Below, in pieces: positions 32,285 through 35,264 of a stretch of DNA of 35,264 nucleotides (positions within the stretch are counted from its first letter, which is position 1; each line of letters begins with the position of its first letter). Source of the stretch: Flavobacteriales bacterium (GTDB taxonomy: Bacteria; Bacteroidota; Bacteroidia; UBA10329); contig JAIOYO010000028.1 in NCBI GenBank assembly GCA_021741075.1, forward strand, positions 1-35,264, in the 5' to 3' direction. The notes below the pieces were generated by a model. The model did not search any database. It was not told the origin of the DNA and saw nothing but the letters and a program-made list of their open reading frames with translations. Both the position numbers and the translations under genes were made by a program.

Positions 32285-32836
32285 ATGAGCATTGGGTCAC
32301 GTATAATCTTAGACAGTAAGCAGCTCAATCTCTCTATTGAGAGAATCTGCTACCAGCTCATTGAGAATCACAACGATTTTTCCAAAACAGTTATAGTTGG
32401 GCTTCAGCCCCGTGGCGTGTTTGTAGCTCAGCGTATTCACGAGAGATTGCAGATACTAACTGAAAAGAAAATCCAACTTGGCTGGTTAGATATCACTTTT
32501 AATAGGGACGATCATCGCAGACACGAGATTCCGCTTATTCCATCTAAAAACAAGATGGATTTTCTTGTAGAAGGAAAAAAGGTCATCATGATTGACGATG
32601 TGCTGTTTACAGGTAGAACAATCCGTGCAGGAATGGATGCGCTAATGGCATTTGGGAGACCATCAGTTATTGAGTTGGTAGTGCTAATTGATAGAAGATT
32701 CAGTAGACAACTTCCGATTGAACCTAATTATGTTGGAGTGAGAATAGATACAATTGTTTCAGAAAAGGTTGAAGTAGCACTCACGGAAAGTGGAGGTAAC
32801 GACACCGTTAAACTTTTTTCATCAGGGCAAGAATGA
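32285..32836 (+). CDS. pyrR: PyrR-type phosphoribosyltransferase (pyrimidine regulator/uracil PRTase)
   Basis: A 183-residue type I phosphoribosyltransferase. The PRPP loop VIMIDDVLFTGRTIRAGMDAL spans about 100-120 with DD and TGRT, and the N-terminal half has VIVGLQPRGVFVAQRI. Homologues bind pyr mRNA and/or make UMP from uracil. Its stop overlaps the pyrB start (ATGA), so translation is coupled. There is no visible attenuator upstream, so RNA-binding control must act elsewhere or be absent; the protein may work mainly as a PRTase. The start is ATG at 32285, not the upstream TTG. Confidence 0.92.
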   Translation: MSIGSRIILDSKQLNLSIERICYQLIENHNDFSKTVIVGLQPRGVFVAQRIHERLQILTEKKIQLGWLDITFNRDDHRRHEIPLIPSKNKMDFLVEGKKVIMIDDVLFTGRTIRAGMDALMAFGRPSVIELVVLIDRRFSRQLPIEPNYVGVRIDTIVSEKVEVALTESGGNDTVKLFSSGQE

Positions 32837-33768
32837 GCGGGTTATCGGTAAAACATCTTCTCGGAATCAAATACATCACCAAAGAGGATATTGAGCTGAT
32901 TTTTCAGACAGCAGATAATTTCAAGCAGGTCATTAATAGACCCATTAAGAAAGTTCCTTCTCTTCGCGATATTACCATTGCCAATCTCTTTTTTGAGAAT
33001 TCTACTAGGACTAAACTTTCGTTTGAACTTGCTGAAAAACGACTTTCGGCAGATATTATCAATTTTTCTGCTTCCGCATCATCCGTAACAAAGGGCGAAA
33101 CGCTACTAGACACAGTAAATAACATACTAGCTATGAAAGTGGATATGGTTGTGATGCGCCATCCATTGCCAGGAGCTGGACAGTTTCTTTCTAAGCACAT
33201 CGATGCCGTAATTGTAAATGCTGGAGATGGAACACATGAGCATCCTACACAAGGGCTACTAGATGCTTATTCTATAAGAGAGAAGTTCGGAGAAGTGACA
33301 GGCAAAAAAGTGGTAATAGTGGGAGATATTTTGCATTCGCGTGTAGCTTTGTCCAATATTTTTACTCTACAGAAGCTTGGTGCTGAAGTAAGAGTTTGTG
33401 GGCCGGCAACGCTTATCCCTAAGCACATTGAATCTCTTGGCGTTAAGTATGAGCCAAACTTGATGAAAGCGCTAGAATGGTGCGATGTGGCAAATATGCT
33501 GCGTATTCAAATGGAACGACAAGACGTTAAATACTTTCCATCACTGCGTGAATATTCACTGCAATATGGATTGAATAAGAAGATTCTTGATCATTTGAGT
33601 AATAAGATAATAGTGATGCACCCTGGACCAATTAATAGAGGAGTGGAGGTAACATCAGACGTTGCCGACAGCGAACAATCTATAATTCTTGATCAGGTCG
33701 AGAACGGTGTAGCCATCAGAATGGCCGTCATTTATTTGCTTGCTGGAAAAATTGAACAGGAGGCATAA
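32833..33768 (+). CDS. pyrB: Aspartate carbamoyltransferase catalytic subunit
   Basis: A 311-residue enzyme forming N-carbamoyl-aspartate from carbamoyl phosphate and aspartate, the committed step of pyrimidine synthesis. Seen: carbamoyl-phosphate motif FFENSTRTKLSFE (57-61 STRTK), SVTKGET loop Lys87, MRHPLPGAG, HPTQGLLDAYSIRE and HPGPINRGVEV. No pyrI regulatory subunit follows, so it is probably a PyrI-free trimer or a complex with other partners. Operon: pyrR-pyrB with a 4-base overlap. The next gene has its own promoter. Confidence 0.97.
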   Translation: MSGLSVKHLLGIKYITKEDIELIFQTADNFKQVINRPIKKVPSLRDITIANLFFENSTRTKLSFELAEKRLSADIINFSASASSVTKGETLLDTVNNILAMKVDMVVMRHPLPGAGQFLSKHIDAVIVNAGDGTHEHPTQGLLDAYSIREKFGEVTGKKVVIVGDILHSRVALSNIFTLQKLGAEVRVCGPATLIPKHIESLGVKYEPNLMKALEWCDVANMLRIQMERQDVKYFPSLREYSLQYGLNKKILDHLSNKIIVMHPGPINRGVEVTSDVADSEQSIILDQVENGVAIRMAVIYLLAGKIEQEA

Positions 33769-33813
33769 TCTGTATTAGGAAATTGATGTTACCTTTCGGC
33801 TTTAAAATTTTGG

Positions 33814-33821
33814 TAACTTTG
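33814..33821 (+). promoter_or_regulatory. Perfect -7 box for the STAS gene
   Basis: TAACTTTG matches TAnnTTTG and ends 14 nt before the ATG at 33836. No TTG is at the usual -33 distance. Confidence 0.6.
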
Positions 33822-33835
33822 CAACAAAGCCATAC

Positions 33836-34207
33836 ATGAATTTCGAAATAATCAAGAAGGATAACTACGCGGTAGTTAAGGTGAAAGTGGAGAAATTGGA
33901 TAGTCAAATATCTCCATCACTAAAGTCTGAACTAGTTGTGCTCAACGCTGATGAGTTCAAAAACATAATCATTGACCTCGAAGAGACTCGCTACTGCGAT
34001 AGCTCTGGTTTAAGCGCTATTTTGGTGGCGAATAGGCTGTGTAAGAATTCTGGCGGCTCATTCGTCCTTTGTGGACTTCAGAGATCAGTATCGAAATTGA
34101 TTTCTATATCCCAGTTAGACACAATACTTAGTATTACGCCAACTTTACAAGAAGCAACTGATTTACTTGCCATGGAGTCTATAGAAAAAGACCTTGGTGA
34201 CGAATAA
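33836..34207 (+). CDS. STAS domain protein (anti-sigma factor antagonist-like)
   Basis: A 123-residue single-domain STAS protein. The phosphorylation motif YCDSSGLSAILVANR carries Ser56/Ser57 where SpoIIAA-type antagonists have their phosphoserine, preceded by NIIIDLEETRY. In partner-switching systems such a protein, when unphosphorylated, binds an anti-sigma or other kinase; a SpoIIE phosphatase resets it. A cognate kinase is not adjacent. The SpoIIE protein at 16-18 kb is a possible phosphatase by inference only. It has its own promoter and lies 43 bp before a T9SS gene. Confidence 0.9.
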   Translation: MNFEIIKKDNYAVVKVKVEKLDSQISPSLKSELVVLNADEFKNIIIDLEETRYCDSSGLSAILVANRLCKNSGGSFVLCGLQRSVSKLISISQLDTILSITPTLQEATDLLAMESIEKDLGDE

Positions 34208-34250
34208 TTTTTTTAAACACGTAAACTCAAATCAATTACAAATAAAAATC

Positions 34251-35153
34251 ATGAAAAAAGCTCTACTTTCTATTATTGCTGGTGCACTTTCTATTAGTGT
34301 TGCTAGCGCACAATGTACTCCTGATCCAGCTTTGGCAGGAGAATCTTTCGGCCTTTGGCCAGATAGTCTTGCAACCGTTTACACATGTGTTGGCTGCGGA
34401 GATCAAAACCGTGTTGTTGACCTTGTAACCTTTACCGATACACTGCTGGCAAACCCTATCAGCCCAGGGTCTTTCATCACTATTTATATTGATGCATTTA
34501 AAATTGTAGATGTACGTAACGTTCCTACAGGAATGTCTTATGGAACTGATATTCCTGAGAACGATCCTTCAGTTAATGCAACCACAGCGCCTTTTGGTAT
34601 TTGGTTTAATGGTGGAACTGCACCAAACCAAACTTCAACACAAGGATGTGTTTACATCAATGGTTCTGAAGATCAATGGAATACATTGGCAAACGGAAGC
34701 ATAGGAATGGCCCAATTGGAAATCGATGTTGATGTTCGTATCGCTGGTACTAATCCAGATTTGAGCACAATCATTCAAAATGGTTCTTGGATGTCAGATG
34801 TTCCTGCTTCACTTGGTGGCGGACTTATTACAGTTGATAGCTATTGGTTGGTAGCTCAAGCTAGTGGTGTAGGAATCGTTGAAGTTGATGAAAGTAAATT
34901 CATGCTTGTAAATAACTATGTTGATCAAGCAACTGGTGTTACTAACATTTCATTCAACGCTCCTTACAACATGGAAGGACTTGAGTTTAACGTTTACAGC
35001 ATCCTTGGAAGCAAGATTCATTCTGAGAAGTTTGATGTTGAAAGAGGTGTTAATTCTGTGAAATTCAACGGAAATCAGCACGCTGCTGGTATCTATGTTT
35101 ACACTATCTCTGATGGTAAGACAATGCTTACAAATAAAATGTACACCAACTAA
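34251..35153 (+). CDS. T9SS sorting domain-containing secreted protein
   Basis: A 300-residue secreted protein. The signal peptide MKKALLSIIAGALSISVASA is followed by QCTPDPALAGESFGLWPDS and a Cys pair (CVGC). The middle is a beta-rich domain I cannot name, containing FGIWFNGGTAPN and EIDVDVRIAGT. The C-terminus (about 225-300) has the strand pattern of a type A sorting domain: GLEFNVYSILGSKIHSEKFD and HAAGIYVYTISDGKTMLTNKM. It lacks the usual PNP motif, so the sorting-domain call is slightly weaker. The start at 34251 is preferred over an in-frame one at 34194 that overlaps the STAS gene. It ends at a strong terminator. Confidence 0.85.
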   Translation: MKKALLSIIAGALSISVASAQCTPDPALAGESFGLWPDSLATVYTCVGCGDQNRVVDLVTFTDTLLANPISPGSFITIYIDAFKIVDVRNVPTGMSYGTDIPENDPSVNATTAPFGIWFNGGTAPNQTSTQGCVYINGSEDQWNTLANGSIGMAQLEIDVDVRIAGTNPDLSTIIQNGSWMSDVPASLGGGLITVDSYWLVAQASGVGIVEVDESKFMLVNNYVDQATGVTNISFNAPYNMEGLEFNVYSILGSKIHSEKFDVERGVNSVKFNGNQHAAGIYVYTISDGKTMLTNKMYTN

Positions 35154-35173
35154 GAATCACTTAGTTTGAGTTT

Positions 35174-35210
35174 AGGCCCCGTTCCGCAAGGTTCGGGGCT
35201 TTTTTTGTTT
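35174..35210 (+). terminator. Rho-independent terminator after the last T9SS gene
   Basis: GCCCCG (35176-35181) pairs with CGGGGC (35194-35199) around a loop with a further CC/GG pair, followed by seven T. Confidence 0.9.
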
Positions 35211-35212
35211 TA

Positions 35213-35260
35213 ATACCTGGAACTAGGTATTGCACGGGGTATACCATGAAGATAGATTTG
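35213..35260 (+). promoter_or_regulatory. Full Bacteroidota promoter for a gene beyond the window, with an overlapping inverted repeat
   Basis: TTG at 35230-35232 and TAGATTTG at 35253-35260 are separated by 20 bp, matching the -33/-7 consensus. This is the only promoter here with both elements well placed. The perfect 7-bp inverted repeat AATACCT/AGGTATT (6-nt loop) overlaps the -33 element, a plausible operator position. Note that the TTG overlaps the end of the right arm. Confidence 0.6.
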
Positions 35261-35264
35261 CATC

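Overview
The window looks like a chromosomal segment of a Bacteroidota bacterium, most likely in or near Flavobacteriales. Four things point there: three secreted proteins with C-terminal type IX secretion (T9SS) sorting domains; perfect or near-perfect TAnnTTTG (-7) promoter boxes close to start codons; family content typical of the phylum (DUF4468, SiaB/SiaC, split methylmalonyl-CoA mutase, long-form IspH); and weak Shine-Dalgarno signals. No rRNA, tRNA, CRISPR array, integrase or transposase is recognisable.

Layout. 0-5.8 kb: RidA, a two-component pair (TPR histidine kinase and NarL-type regulator, minus strand), a lone TrpG/PabA amidotransferase, and a large T9SS cargo whose 3' end overlaps trpG. 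5.8-11.8 kb is an accessory, repeat-rich stretch. It holds four tandem inverted-repeat elements of about 118 bp, a small fibronectin-III protein, an 11-copy array of 21-bp repeats, a solitary GerE-like HTH protein, three REP-like repeats, a tandem pair of divergent DUF4468-like secreted proteins, an AbiJ/HEPN-like candidate defence protein, and a 578-bp gene-free stretch rich in hairpins. 11.8-20.6 kb: a coiled-coil protein, mutA-mutB (split by a palindromic repeat), a TPR/SpoIIE phosphatase, a universal stress protein and an acyl-CoA dehydrogenase. 20.7-27.5 kb: MsrB, a T9SS protein carrying a lysyl-oxidase domain, a DUF885 lipoprotein peptidase, a GNAT-fold protein and a LysE-type exporter. 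27.5-35.3 kb: a SiaC-SiaB phosphoswitch pair, ispH, rpsA (ribosomal protein S1), pyrR-pyrB, a STAS protein and another T9SS protein. The window ends inside the promoter of a gene that lies outside it.

How the genes may work together. MutAB and the acyl-CoA dehydrogenase suggest branched- or odd-chain acyl-CoA and propionate metabolism. PyrR-PyrB form a translationally coupled pyrimidine pair. SiaB (kinase), SiaC (phosphoprotein), the SpoIIE phosphatase and the STAS protein are the parts from which partner-switching circuits are built, but they are scattered here and no GGDEF output protein is visible. The most noteworthy items are the T9SS-exported lysyl-oxidase-like protein with conserved copper and cofactor residues, the helically phased 21-bp array beside a lone HTH gene, the SiaBC module, and promoters so close to start codons that several transcripts should be nearly leaderless.
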